Shown: positions 37,784-46,782, counted from the first letter of the stretch. The stretch is 64,000 nt of DNA from Paludibacterium yongneupense DSM 18731 (GCF_000422925.1 NZ_KE383959.1:1-64000); one strand, 5' to 3'. The notes: generated by a model from the sequence alone, not told the origin. Translations and numbers: made by a program.

Positions 37784-38137
37784 CATCCGTTCCAGCCTGT
37801 CGCGCCCGGACGAGGACCGTGCCCGCCCTTACGGATGGCAGGGCAAGGGGTTTTACGCATGCTGCGGGCTCAGAAGAGGGGTCGATTGCGCGCGCAGGGG
37901 TAAACGGCGGCATGGACGGAATCGACCCGGGGCAGCCGGTCATGCAGTTTGAGGGCTCATGGCGGCGACCAGATGCGAATATCGACCATAGACTGACGCG
38001 AGCTCGGCTCCCGCCGCCACCGATGCGGCAGCCTGCCGAACCTCGCCCCCCTCTTGACCGAGAACCTTGCCATGGCATGATAGATATGTCATTGCGCTTG
38101 ATTATTGCTCTTCAAGAAGTTCATAAAGGGATCTGCC

Positions 38138-38950
38138 GTGCCATCTGCCAATCTGGTCACCTTGCTGCCAAGCGCGATGCCGGGCATTGACGCCACCATG
38201 GCAGAGACTTCGCGTCATTTTGCGCGGCATTTCCATGACCAGTTCGGCATCGGACTGCTCCTGCGCGGAGGCCAGCGCTCTCTCAGTGGCCGTGGCATCG
38301 TTGAAGCCCTGCCCGGCGATGTGATTACCGTCAACCCCGGCGAGGTGCACGATGGTGCCCCACTGGATGACACAGGTCGGACATGGCGCATGCTGTATCT
38401 CGATCCGTCCATCCTGGTCGAGGCCGCCGACGAGTTGCAATGCCCTGTGCCCTCGGAGATCGAATTCACCCACCCGGTCATTTGCAGCCCGGCGCTGGGC
38501 AACAGCTTCAAACATCTTTTCGCCCTGGCGGCAGCACAGCGACCTTCGGCACCCAACCTGCCTCTGGAAATGGCGCTTTGCCTGCTGCTGGAACAGATCA
38601 TCGGACATCACTCGACCCATAGGGTCAGACCACAGACTAGCGGGCCGATCAAGCGGGCCAAGGCGCGTATCGATGACGATCCGGCCTTGAACATCACGCT
38701 GTCCGCCCTTGCCGCCGAGGCGGGTCTATCCCGCTTTCAGCTACTGCGCAGCTTCGCGCGCGAAGTGGCCCTGCCCCCCCATGCCTATCTGATACAGCGC
38801 CGAACCATGCTGGCACGTTCGCTGATCTCGTCAGGCCTTGGTCTTGCGGACGCCGCCATCCAGGCTGGCTTTGCCGACCAGAGCCATATGAACCGGGCAT
38901 TCAAGCGATTCTTCGGCTACACGCCCGCGCGATTTGCCGCCGCACGGTGA
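38138..38950 (+). CDS. AraC-family transcriptional regulator (cupin type)
   Basis: A 270-residue regulator with an N-terminal cupin sensor (about 20-110; FARHFHDQFGIGLLLRGGQ, LPGDVITVNPGEVHDG) and a C-terminal AraC domain (ITLSALAAEAGLSRFQLLRSF, LGLADAAIQAGFADQSHMN, FFGYTPARF). A GTG start at 38138 with AAGGGA 6 nt upstream is preferred; the frame can be read from a TTG at 38105. Relatives in this group often control a divergent LysE-type exporter, but no such gene is present. It borders the mobile region: IS3 remnant sequence begins right at its end. Confidence 0.85.
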   Translation: MPSANLVTLLPSAMPGIDATMAETSRHFARHFHDQFGIGLLLRGGQRSLSGRGIVEALPGDVITVNPGEVHDGAPLDDTGRTWRMLYLDPSILVEAADELQCPVPSEIEFTHPVICSPALGNSFKHLFALAAAQRPSAPNLPLEMALCLLLEQIIGHHSTHRVRPQTSGPIKRAKARIDDDPALNITLSALAAEAGLSRFQLLRSFAREVALPPHAYLIQRRTMLARSLISSGLGLADAAIQAGFADQSHMNRAFKRFFGYTPARFAAAR

Positions 38951-39245
38951 GCGTTCGGCCACCGACCTATGCCGTATTTGGGCAGGCAACGATGGCTGGA
39001 GTCACTTGGCGCCCGTCATTGGTAGAGCTACGGCTGGCAGCAAATTCATTACGCCATGCACGCCGGAACAGAACGGCATGGCGGAACGGGCGATCCGGAC
39101 GTTGAAAGAGCCATGCGCGCATCATCGTTTCGAAAGCCTGATGCACGCCAGCCGTATCGCTGCAGATTGGATCGGGTTTTATAACCACCGGCGTCCCCAT
39201 CAGGCTTTGGGCATGAAAATGCCGGCCAAGATGTACGAATTAGCA
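38951..39245 (+). pseudogene. IS3-family transposase remnant (orfB 3' part)
   Basis: The frame encodes the end of an integrase-core domain: FITPCTPEQNGMAERAIRTLK with the final Glu of the DDE triad, then FESLMHASRIAADWIGFYNH and RRPHQALGM. Only about 90 C-terminal residues survive; the N-terminal Asp residues, orfA and both IS ends are missing. It is cut at its 3' side by the IS903-like element. Confidence 0.85.
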
Positions 39246-39246
39246 G

Positions 39247-40282
39247 GGCTTTGTTGCATAAATAGGGTTCAACGCACAAAGCCCCTTTCCCCAGACGGAT
39301 TTATGGCATGCGCACCGTTGTCGGTGTCCCCAAGCACGTGAAACGGTTCAGGATCGCGGCCCGAACTTGGAGCTCAGCGACCTGCCGGTCAAAGTCCCTT
39401 GCCATGACCCGTTCGCCCAACAGCTTGACGCAACGCATTTTGGTTTCCACCAGGCTGCGTCGATGGTAGCCACTCCATTTTTTCCAGATCGTCCGGCCCA
39501 GACGGCGCGTTGCACGCAGAATCTCGTTCCGGACATGCGCTCCCACTCGGTTTTCCTTCCACGGCATGGCGTTCCGCCGGGTGGGAATCACCGCTTCGGC
39601 TTGCCGCTTGGCGATCGCCTCATGACAGTCCTTGGTATCGTAGGCACCGTCGCCGCTCACCGTGGCAATCCGTTCCTCCGGCGGAATCTGACTCAGCAAC
39701 TCAGGCAGCATCGGGGCATCCCCCACCGAGTTGTCTGTCACTTCAATCGCCCGGATTTCCAGCGTTTGCGCATCAATGCCCAAGTGCACCTTGCGCCATT
39801 GGCGGCGGTACTCCGCACCATGCTTTTTCGTTTTCCATTCGCCTTCGCCCAGCATCTTGATGCCGGTGCTATCGATCAACAGATGCAAACCCGCCGTGGT
39901 CGGACGGCAGGGAATCATCACCTGCAGGTGCTTCTGGCGCCGGCATACCGTGCTGTAGTCCGGCGTCGACCAATCCAGCCCCGCCAGGCTGAGCAAGCTT
40001 TGCACCATGCCTACGGCTTGGCGCAGCGCCAGGTTGAACAGGCATTTGATCGTCAGGCAGAACTGAATGGCGGCATCGCTGAAGGTTTGCGTACGGCCGC
40101 GCTTGCCGAGCGGACTGCCCTGCCAGTTCATGTCACGGTCCAGCCAGATCATCAATGAACCGCGCGCTTTGAGCGCTGCGTTGTAGGCTTTCCAGTTCGT
40201 GGTTTTGTACTTTGGCGGGGTGGGCTTGCTCATGCCGTCATTCTACCCCGCCGGATCGGGCCGTGATTTGTGCAACAAAGCC
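39247..40282. mobile_element. IS903-like insertion sequence (IS5 family)
   Basis: A 1036-bp element bounded by inverted repeats: GGCTTTGTTGCATAAAT at the left (39247-39263) and, reverse-complemented, GGCTTTGTTGCACAAAT at the right (40266-40282), one mismatch in 17. The ends resemble those of IS903. One transposase gene fills it. The nine bases left of the element (AATTAGCAG) and right (CATTGCATT) do not match, so no 9-bp target duplication is left. It interrupts DNA beside an IS3 remnant. Confidence 0.9.
39301..40233 (-). CDS. IS5-family transposase (IS903 group)
   Basis: A 310-residue DDE transposase. The catalytic residues appear in LHLLIDSTGIKMLGEGEW (first Asp, near 121), VSGDGAYDTKDCHEA (second Asp, near 193) and SLVETKMRCVKLLGERV (Glu, near 263) with the Y-(2)-R-(3)-E-(6)-K spacing of the IS5/IS4 class (YHRRSLVETKMRCVK). 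The frame is complete and undamaged, with its own ATG and stop, so the element may still be active. Its coding strand is opposite to the remnant around it. Confidence 0.95.
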   Translation of the reverse strand: MSKPTPPKYKTTNWKAYNAALKARGSLMIWLDRDMNWQGSPLGKRGRTQTFSDAAIQFCLTIKCLFNLALRQAVGMVQSLLSLAGLDWSTPDYSTVCRRQKHLQVMIPCRPTTAGLHLLIDSTGIKMLGEGEWKTKKHGAEYRRQWRKVHLGIDAQTLEIRAIEVTDNSVGDAPMLPELLSQIPPEERIATVSGDGAYDTKDCHEAIAKRQAEAVIPTRRNAMPWKENRVGAHVRNEILRATRRLGRTIWKKWSGYHRRSLVETKMRCVKLLGERVMARDFDRQVAELQVRAAILNRFTCLGTPTTVRMP

Positions 40283-40283
40283 C

Positions 40284-40719
40284 ATTGCATTACTCCAGCG
40301 GTTGAATCGGTCTCGGGTGCAACATCTGCTGGCACCACTCCCAATCATTCAGAAGCTCGGCACGGTGCGCTTGCGCCCACTCCAGCGCCAGAGCGAGCGC
40401 CAGCCGCGGCAGTTGCTTTGGGAGTACATCCAGCGTCTGGATATCGCCCACAGCCTTCCTATATCACACCGTGCAGGCCATTTTTCGTGACAGCTGGCGG
40501 CACCACCATCAAAGACGCGTTGATCGCGTGGGGACTGATGAGCCAGCTAAGCAGACTTCCAAACAGAGCTTCCTCTTCAGTGGGAAGCATCATAATCTGG
40601 CAATTTACGGTAAAAAGAATGCATTAATTATGACTACATAGTACTACTTCGCTTGGATAAGCATAGCCCTCTTTCACTAGGGGAACCGAAAGAAAAAAAA
40701 GTATCTCAGAGGCACAACG
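40284..40719. other. Decayed DNA right of the IS, no gene recognised
   Basis: Short open frames only; one on the plus strand (ending at 40490) has a protein-like stretch IIQKLGTVRLRPLQRQSER, which I cannot assign. From about 40490 to 40719 the DNA becomes AT-rich and no ribosome site or start is convincing. Confidence 0.5.
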
Positions 40720-41225
40720 CGCCTTGCCGCTGCTATCGCAGCCATGGCTGACAAGTTGCACGCGACCATGGATGAGGTAAGGAACGGCACCGGCAATCTG
40801 TCGTCTGCCTCTCAGGAACGGAGTGCAACCTCGCAATCGCGGGCAGAGGGGGCGAGTGAATCGGCGGCCGTCATCGGAGAAATTTCGCCCTCGATTAACC
40901 AGGCCAACGATAATGACCAAGGTCACCGAGAGCATTGCCAGCAAGGCCTCGCACGAAGTGGCTGAGGGTGGCGAATCAGTGTGCCAGACCGTCACCGCGA
41001 TGCGCCAGACCGCCAACAAGAACGGCATCGTCGACGATATCGCTTACCAGACCAATCCGCTGGCGCTGAACGCCGTGCTCGCAGCCGCACGCGCCTGCGA
41101 GCACGGCAAGGGCTTTGCGGTAGTCGCCGAAGTGCGCAAGCTGGCAGAGCGCACAGTCCAGGAGGTCGGTGAAGTCGCTACCAGCAGGGCCGAGCGCGCC
41201 GGACAACTAGATGGGGGAAATCTGC
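40720..41225 (+). pseudogene. Chemoreceptor (MCP) C-terminal remnant with frameshifts
   Basis: The first frame gives [20 protein letters not shown] and [20 protein letters not shown], typical of the MCP helix bundle. Near 40910 the homology jumps frame to [20 protein letters not shown], the tip [20 protein letters not shown] and [17 protein letters not shown]. Key tip residues are altered ([15 protein letters not shown] has become [15 protein letters not shown]). Upstream sensor and HAMP parts are absent. It is inactive debris beside the IS and the tRNA cluster. Confidence 0.85.
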
Positions 41226-41319
41226 GGAGATGGTCAGGCGGTACGCGCATCTTTCGCGCGATCATCTGGCCGAGTATGTGGGGAGGATCGAGGGTACAAA
41301 ATCACCTACAGTACCCATG

Positions 41320-41360
41320 AAAAAGAAAACGGGCTAGGCGCGTTAACGCCATAACCCGTT
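41320..41360 (-). terminator. Terminator downstream of tRNA-Thr
   Basis: On the minus strand AACGGG pairs with CCCGTT around an inner GGCG/CGCC hairpin, followed by TTCTTTTT. Confidence 0.75.
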
Positions 41361-41378
41361 GATTTCTCAGTGTAATCT

Positions 41379-41454
<76 letters not shown>

Positions 41455-41467
41455 AATCCAACTTGTT

Positions 41468-41506
41468 AAAAAAGCCTTGAAGCTGATTACGATTCAAGGC
41501 TTTTTT
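41468..41506 (-). terminator. Terminator between tRNA-Pro and tRNA-Thr
   Basis: AAAAAAGCCTTGAA and TTCAAGGCTTTTTT form a 14-bp stem around 11 nt, with T-tracts on both strands. It separates tRNA-Pro from tRNA-Thr, so tRNA-Thr needs a promoter of its own or readthrough. Confidence 0.85.
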
Positions 41507-41512
41507 GAATTC

Positions 41513-41589
41513 TGGTCGGGGTGAGAGGATTCGAACCTCCGGCCTCTACGTCCCGAACGTAGCGCTCTACCAGGCTAAGCTACACCCCG
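41513..41589 (-). tRNA. tRNA-Pro (CGG), copy 2
   Basis: A 77-nt tRNA on the minus strand with encoded CCA. The acceptor CGGGGTG pairs with CACCCCG. The anticodon stem CTACG/CGTAG encloses TTCGGGA, giving anticodon CGG (reads CCG). It is identical to the copy at 41663-41739. Confidence 0.96.
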
Positions 41590-41662
41590 ACTGTCTTGCC
41601 TTCACCACTGCAAGAGAACGACATGGTACATGTTTTTCGTGTCTACTGCAAGCCGCAAGTTT

Positions 41663-41739
41663 TGGTCGGGGTGAGAGGATTCGAACCTCCGGCCTCTACG
41701 TCCCGAACGTAGCGCTCTACCAGGCTAAGCTACACCCCG
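41663..41739 (-). tRNA. tRNA-Pro (CGG), copy 1
   Basis: Same 77-nt sequence as 41513-41589, 73 nt upstream of it in the direction of transcription. The pair looks like a recent duplication. Confidence 0.96.
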
Positions 41740-41834
41740 ATTCCGATCTTGCGGTACCCCAGAGAAAATCTACGGAAGCTGTCGCTTATGCGGTACAATT
41801 CCGTGCTTCTGAGGCCGCGCATTATGAAACAATT

Positions 41835-42842
41835 ATGTGGTTTAAGCAACTCTCTTTTTATCGTTTAAACGGGGATTCCATCCCCGAGGTGGCGCAACTG
41901 GTTGACGCGCTGGAGAAAACTCCGTTCACGCATTGCGGCGGACTCGACTGGTTCGGCGAAGGCTGGGTCAGCCCGGCCGGGCATCTCGACACCCCCGTCT
42001 TTTCGGCTCAAGGCTGCCTGCTCGTCTCGCTCAAACGCGAAGACAAGGTCCTGCCCTCGTCGGTGATACGCGAATGGGTCGAAACCAAGGCCAGCGAGAT
42101 CGAAGAACGCGAGTTTCGCAAGGTCGGGCGCAAGGAAAAGCTCGCGCTGAAAGAACAGGTGACAGACGATCTGCTGCCGCGCGCCTTCGTGCGACCGAGT
42201 CGGCTATCGGCCTATATCGATGCCGAACGCGGCTGGCTGATGGTCGACTCCGGCACCGCCAGCAAGGCCGAAGCGCTGGTCTCCAAGCTGCGCGAGGCGC
42301 TGCCGCCCTTCCCTGCCGCCTTGCCGCGCACCCTGATCGCACCGCACACGGCGATGACCGACTGGCTGGCCGGCGGCGAAGCGCCGGCGGGCTTCGAGCT
42401 GGACGCAGAGTGCGAGCTGAAGGATGGCAGCAGCGAAAACGGCGCGGTAATCCGCTGCGTACGCATGGACCTGACCGCCGACGAAATCCGCCAGCACATC
42501 GCCACCGGCAAGCAGGCAACCCGGCTCGGCCTGATCTGGAAGGAACGCATCCGCTTTGTCCTGACCGATACGCTGCAACTGAAGCGTATCCAGTTCCTGG
42601 ATGTACTGCAGGACGAAGCGAGCCAGGCCGGCGACGATAGCGCGAGCCTGTTCGAAGCCACCTTCACCTTGATGGCAGGCGAACTCGGCGAACTGGTCGA
42701 TGCGCTGATTGAATCGCTGGGCGGGCTGGAAGCGTCGCAGTTGCAGCCGGGCGGCGCCAGCGCCCCGCAGCCGGCACCAGCCCCGCAGGCGCCGGCTGCA
42801 CCCGCCGCCGATGATGACCAGGGACTGCCCTGGCGCGTTTGA
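41835..42842 (+). CDS. rdgC: Recombination-associated protein RdgC
   Basis: Ring-shaped double-strand DNA-binding protein that modulates RecA; in Neisseria it is linked to pilin variation. The 335-residue chain starts MWFKQLSFYRLNGD, as in other RdgC proteins, with HCGGLDWFGEGWVSPAG, the LLVSLKREDKVLPSSVIREW segment near 65 and LGLIWKERIRFVLTDTLQLK (about 225-245). An Ala/Pro tail (about 305-330) ends in DDDQGLPWRV. ATG 41835 is the conserved start; the frame remains open through the tRNA-Pro genes upstream, which are not part of it. Confidence 0.95.
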   Translation: MWFKQLSFYRLNGDSIPEVAQLVDALEKTPFTHCGGLDWFGEGWVSPAGHLDTPVFSAQGCLLVSLKREDKVLPSSVIREWVETKASEIEEREFRKVGRKEKLALKEQVTDDLLPRAFVRPSRLSAYIDAERGWLMVDSGTASKAEALVSKLREALPPFPAALPRTLIAPHTAMTDWLAGGEAPAGFELDAECELKDGSSENGAVIRCVRMDLTADEIRQHIATGKQATRLGLIWKERIRFVLTDTLQLKRIQFLDVLQDEASQAGDDSASLFEATFTLMAGELGELVDALIESLGGLEASQLQPGGASAPQPAPAPQAPAAPAADDDQGLPWRV

Positions 42843-42845
42843 AGC

Positions 42846-43628
42846 TTAATCGAAGCGCCAGCAGGCCATCGATAGCGACCCCATGCGCCAGTCGTCGTGC
42901 AGCAGGCGCGGCGGCGTAAATTCGTCGCCCGCGCCCAGCGCGACAAACAGAGGACGGAAGTGCTCATCGCTCGGGTGATTGACCGCGGCGTGCGGCGCTT
43001 CCGTTTTCCATTCCTGCAGCGAGCGGCGATCGCCGGCAAGCAGCTTCTCCGTCACCCATCCCGCAAACTCTGTCGCCCACGCAGGCGGCGCCGAACCTTC
43101 TTCCGCCAGAGCCCACAGATTGTGGGTATAGCTACCCGAAGCCACGATCAGCATATTCTGCGCACGCAGGGTGCCCAACACGCGGCCGAACTCCACCAGA
43201 CGAGCCGCAGACAAGCTGCGCGGCAGTGACACCGCCAGCAGCGGGACGTCGGCTTGCGGATACATCAACATCAGGGGCACCCACATTCCGTGATCGAGAC
43301 CGCGCTGCGCGACCGTCACCGGATGGAAACCGCCGTCTTCCAACAGTTCCTTCACCTTGCCGACCAGGGCGGCATCGCCGCGCGCAGGATAGTCGAGCTG
43401 GTAAAGAGCGCGCGGAAAACCGGAAAAATCATGAATCGTCTCCGGTTGCAAGCTGCCGTTGACGGTGATCTCATTCGTTTCCCAGTGCGCGGAAACGACG
43501 ACGATGGCGTCGGGACGCGCCAGGCTGGGCCCGAGGCCAGACAGAAAACGCGTCGTCGGGCTGTCTTCGAGCGGAAGCATGGGCGAGCCATGCGAAATAA
43601 ACAGAGCGGGCTGGGTTGCTGTTGTCAT
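42846..43628 (-). CDS. 4,5-DOPA-dioxygenase-type extradiol dioxygenase (DODA/YgiD family)
   Basis: Class III extradiol ring-cleavage fold enzyme of 260 residues with one metal site. Ligand His residues are in ALFISHGSPMLPLED (His13), VVVSAHWETNEI (His48) and YTHNLWAL (His near 168); AQRGLDHGMWVPLMLMYPQ is the family's hallmark, with His near 112. E. coli YgiD has DOPA dioxygenase activity in vitro. Physiological substrates are unclear. It is convergent with rdgC (4-nt gap) and downstream of the dihydroorotate dehydrogenase gene on the same strand by 128 nt. Confidence 0.9.
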   Translation of the reverse strand: MTTATQPALFISHGSPMLPLEDSPTTRFLSGLGPSLARPDAIVVVSAHWETNEITVNGSLQPETIHDFSGFPRALYQLDYPARGDAALVGKVKELLEDGGFHPVTVAQRGLDHGMWVPLMLMYPQADVPLLAVSLPRSLSAARLVEFGRVLGTLRAQNMLIVASGSYTHNLWALAEEGSAPPAWATEFAGWVTEKLLAGDRRSLQEWKTEAPHAAVNHPSDEHFRPLFVALGAGDEFTPPRLLHDDWRMGSLSMACWRFD

Positions 43629-43756
43629 GGGCTAGGTCCTCAAATAGCGTTACAGCCATCTTAGGCCAGCCAAGCATAGTAAATAAACAGGCTTTGGGTG
43701 GCTGGATTATTCACCAGACCGCGCAGACGCAAGCATCTGCGCGTCACGGCCTTCGC

Positions 43757-44695
43757 TTACAGCGTCTTGAGCTTGCCGCGGAAATCGGTGAGGGCATGGT
43801 AGCCCTTGGCTTCCATGATATCCGACAACTCGCTCTGGATACGGGAGAACGCGCCGACGCCCTCTTCATGCAAGCACGTCCCGATCTGCACGGCAGTGGC
43901 CCCGCACAGAATGTGCATGAATGCTTCCGCTCCGCTGTCGATGCCGCCGCAACCGATCACGTATTTATGATCGAGCAGACGCGAAAACTCGCGCACATTG
44001 GCCAGCGCCGTCGGCAGCACATAGGCCCCGCCGAGCCCGCCGAGCCCGCCCTTGGGCTTGATGACGGCAGACTCGCTGTCCATATCGACGACCAGCCCGT
44101 TGCCTATCGAATTGATGCAGGTCACAAAGCGCAGGTTTTCGCAGGCATTCAACACCTCGGCCATCTGCGTGAAGTGCGCGACATCGAAATACGGCGGCAG
44201 CTTGACGCCGAAAGGGCGCGCATACACACGCGAGATGGCGCACAGGGCGGCGGCGGTGGCGGCAAAGTCGTAACCGAGCTGGGGCTTGCCCGGCACGTTC
44301 GGGCACGACAGATTGACCTCGGGCAGGCACGGCAGTTGCAGATCGTCCAGTGCCTGCAACATGGTCAGATTATCCTGCAGCGACATGCCGGACAGGGACA
44401 CGAACAGCGGTTTTCCGGTGCTGTAATCGTACTCGGCTGCGTACTGGAAGTAGTAGGGGTAGCCCTGATTGGGCAGCCCCATCGAGTTGATGCTCCCCAT
44501 CGGAGTCGAAAAATAGCGGGGCTCGGGATTGCCCTCGCGCGCTTCGAGCGTACAGCTCTTGGTAATCAGCGCACCGGCTGCAGATGCCGCGACGGCATCC
44601 AGCTCTTCGCGCAGGCGGCACATCACACCGGATGCGTTATAGAGCGGGCTCTCCATTTCGAGGCCAAGCCAGCTGAGGGATAGATCGACGGCCAT
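43757..44695 (-). CDS. Dihydroorotate dehydrogenase, class 1A (fumarate type)
   Basis: FMN enzyme of pyrimidine synthesis; class 1A members are soluble dimers that use fumarate as acceptor. The 312-residue barrel starts with SWLGLEMESPLYNASGVMC. NLSCPNVPGKPQLGYDF (about 129-145) holds the class 1 catalytic Cys in place of the Ser of class 2, and VIGCGGIDSGAEAF (about 256-269) is the FMN phosphate loop. No N-terminal membrane helix (class 2) and no PyrK partner (class 1B) are present. Most proteobacteria use the class 2 enzyme, so this may be an extra or horizontally acquired copy. Confidence 0.85.
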   Translation of the reverse strand: MAVDLSLSWLGLEMESPLYNASGVMCRLREELDAVAASAAGALITKSCTLEAREGNPEPRYFSTPMGSINSMGLPNQGYPYYFQYAAEYDYSTGKPLFVSLSGMSLQDNLTMLQALDDLQLPCLPEVNLSCPNVPGKPQLGYDFAATAAALCAISRVYARPFGVKLPPYFDVAHFTQMAEVLNACENLRFVTCINSIGNGLVVDMDSESAVIKPKGGLGGLGGAYVLPTALANVREFSRLLDHKYVIGCGGIDSGAEAFMHILCGATAVQIGTCLHEEGVGAFSRIQSELSDIMEAKGYHALTDFRGKLKTL

Positions 44696-44776
44696 GCAGT
44701 TCTCCAGGGGTCGGAAAGGTGGACAAAGCGGGCGCCCAGTGTGCCACGCCCTGCCCGTATCGCGCCATGCGCGAAG

Positions 44777-46555
44777 TCAACCCGCTGCGAACAAGCGGAT
44801 AGCGCTTTGATAGAAGAGAAAGCACAACACCCATGCCAACAGCACCGACCAGCCGACGGTCAGCGACGTAAACGCCAGGCTCCTGGATTCGCGGCGGATG
44901 GCGGACACCGCCGACACACAAGGCACGTATACCAGCGTGAAAATCAGGAAACTCAGTCCCGAGATCCAGCTCAGATGGTGCGCCAGGACGCTGCTCAAGC
45001 CCGTTTCGGGCACGGCATAGATCACGGCGAGGCTGCCGAGCAGGATTTCCTTGGCGACAAAGCCGAATAGCAAGGCCACCGCCAGTTCGTGCCGGATCCC
45101 GATCGGGTCGAGCACCGGTGCCAGCAGATCCCCCAGCGCATTGGCCAGCGTACGATCATGCCCGGCCGGAATATGTGTGAGCAGCCACACCATCAGCACG
45201 CCGATCAGGATGAAGGTCGACGCCAATTCGAGAAAGGCGCGGACTTCGCCCAACGCGCGCACTCCCAGATGCCGGATCGACGGCAGGCGATACGGCGGCA
45301 CCTCGAGCAGGTAAGCCTCATTGCCGACATAACGGTGTTTGAACAACCAGGCGGTGCCGATAGCCACCAGCAGGCTGAGCACATACATCCCGGTCAACAC
45401 CCACGGCGCCAGACGCGCAGGGAACAGCGCACTGGCGAAGAACACCACGACTTGCAGACGCGCCGAACACAAGGAGAAGGGGATGATCATCATCGACAGC
45501 AGCCGCTGGGCGCGATCGCGCATGACGCGGGTGCCCATGATGGCCGGCACGTTGCAACCGAATCCCATCAGCTGCATCACGAATCCGCGGCCATCCAGCC
45601 CCAGGTGCGCCATCAGCGCATCGGTCAGATACGCGGCGCGCGCCAGATAGCCGCTATCCTCGACCAGCGCCATCAGCACGAAAAAAATGAAAAGGATAGG
45701 GGCAAAGGTCAGTACCGTACTGACCCCCTGCCACACCCCGTCGACGACCAGACTCTGCAGAATCGGCGGCAGAGGGGCAACGGCCGCGCTCAGCCAATGA
45801 TCCCGCGTCCAGTCGAGTACGCTGCCCAGCACATCCTGCAACGGCGTGCCTATCGCGTACGTGGTATTGAACAACAAGGCCATGATGGCGACGAACAACG
45901 GCAGGCCGAGCCAGGGATGCATCAGCCAGCGATCGATTTTTTCGCTGATCTGCGGCGGCAGCACTGCCGGCAGCGTCCAGCACCCGTTCAGCACGCTCCG
46001 CGCTTCGGCCAGTGCGACTCCGGTCGCGGGCAGCGCATCCAGCCTCGCACTGCGCGCCTCGCCGCTGCCGGCCCCGATACGGTTCAACTCGGCCATCAGC
46101 GCCGGCCAACCCTGCATGCGCCGGGCAGAGACCAGTACCACCGGCACTTTCAGTCGCGCGGCCAGCAGGCCGACATCAAGGTCGACCGCCAGCCGCTTCG
46201 CTTCGTCGGCCATATTCAGCACCAGCACGCAAGGCAGACCGGTGGCGAGCATCTGCATCGCCAGCGGCAGCTGCCGGTCGAGTTGGGCGGCATTCAGAAC
46301 CAGAATCACGCCATCGAAGGCGGTGGTGGCCAGGACATCGCGCACGACGGCTTCGTCATCGCTATAACCGGTCAGATCGTTGACGCCGGGCAAGTCGACG
46401 ATCTCGACCATGGCCCCCCCCAGCAGCACCTTGGCGCGCGCAAGCTCGACAGTGAGGCCGGGCCAGTTGCCAACCCTTTGCGACAAACCGGTCAACCGGT
46501 TGAAAACCGTCGATTTACCGGTGTTCGGCAAGCCGATCAAGGCCAATCGCTTCAT
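44777..46555 (-). CDS. feoB: Ferrous iron transporter FeoB
   Basis: Inner-membrane Fe(II) uptake protein with a cytoplasmic G domain. The N-terminus MKRLALIGLPNTGKSTVFNR (G1) is followed by DLPGVNDL (G3) and LNMAD (G4). The membrane part includes two Gate regions, the metal-path sequence MGFGCNVPAIMGTR (about 335-348) and several helices to the C-terminus. At 592 residues it is shorter than E. coli FeoB (773) but within the range of short betaproteobacterial versions. ATG 46555 is preferred over an open extension to 46675. Its start overlaps the end of feoA by four bases. Confidence 0.95.
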   Translation of the reverse strand: MKRLALIGLPNTGKSTVFNRLTGLSQRVGNWPGLTVELARAKVLLGGAMVEIVDLPGVNDLTGYSDDEAVVRDVLATTAFDGVILVLNAAQLDRQLPLAMQMLATGLPCVLVLNMADEAKRLAVDLDVGLLAARLKVPVVLVSARRMQGWPALMAELNRIGAGSGEARSARLDALPATGVALAEARSVLNGCWTLPAVLPPQISEKIDRWLMHPWLGLPLFVAIMALLFNTTYAIGTPLQDVLGSVLDWTRDHWLSAAVAPLPPILQSLVVDGVWQGVSTVLTFAPILFIFFVLMALVEDSGYLARAAYLTDALMAHLGLDGRGFVMQLMGFGCNVPAIMGTRVMRDRAQRLLSMMIIPFSLCSARLQVVVFFASALFPARLAPWVLTGMYVLSLLVAIGTAWLFKHRYVGNEAYLLEVPPYRLPSIRHLGVRALGEVRAFLELASTFILIGVLMVWLLTHIPAGHDRTLANALGDLLAPVLDPIGIRHELAVALLFGFVAKEILLGSLAVIYAVPETGLSSVLAHHLSWISGLSFLIFTLVYVPCVSAVSAIRRESRSLAFTSLTVGWSVLLAWVLCFLFYQSAIRLFAAG

Positions 46556-46782
46556 GCCCCACCCTCGACTTCGACCGAACGTGCGAGACTGCGCCGCAAC
46601 AAGAAGCGGGTGGTCCCGACCTGCAGAACCATCGGGCCACCCAGCGGCGCGATGCGGGTCAGATTGAAGATACATCCGGGAACCAGGCCGAAGGCTGCCA
46701 TGCGGCGGCGCGCCTCCTCGGGCAGGTCGAGCCGAACGACCACGCCCTTGCAGCCAGCGCTCAATTTATCAAGGGTCAACAT
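46552..46782 (-). CDS. feoA: Ferrous iron transport protein A
   Basis: A 76-residue SH3-like cytoplasmic protein that supports FeoB. It has the family pattern LSAGCKGVVVRLDLPEEARRRM, then AAFGLVPGCIFNLTRIAPLGGPM and an RRSLARSVEV end. ATG 46782 is chosen because the open frame up to 46878 lacks typical FeoA sequence. Its stop overlaps the feoB start (ATGA), indicating translational coupling. No FeoC follows. Confidence 0.93.
   Translation of the reverse strand: MLTLDKLSAGCKGVVVRLDLPEEARRRMAAFGLVPGCIFNLTRIAPLGGPMVLQVGTTRFLLRRSLARSVEVEGGA

Larger units (their letters stand above)
37435..38137. other. Gene-poor interval with two terminators and a possible small RNA
   Basis: In these 703 bases I see no convincing protein gene. 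A terminator at 37542-37570 ends the chemoreceptor. A promoter-like pair (TTAAAC, 17 nt, TACAAT at 37666-37694) precedes a second hairpin terminator at 37757-37783, so a short RNA may be made (separate entry). From 37784 to 38137 the sequence is GC-rich with only short open frames; I see nothing further there. Confidence 0.6.

Noticed and set aside
37767-38078. 103-codon minus-strand frame in the gap before the second AraC gene
   Set aside because: No ribosome site and biased Arg/Pro/Ser composition; nothing resembles a protein family.
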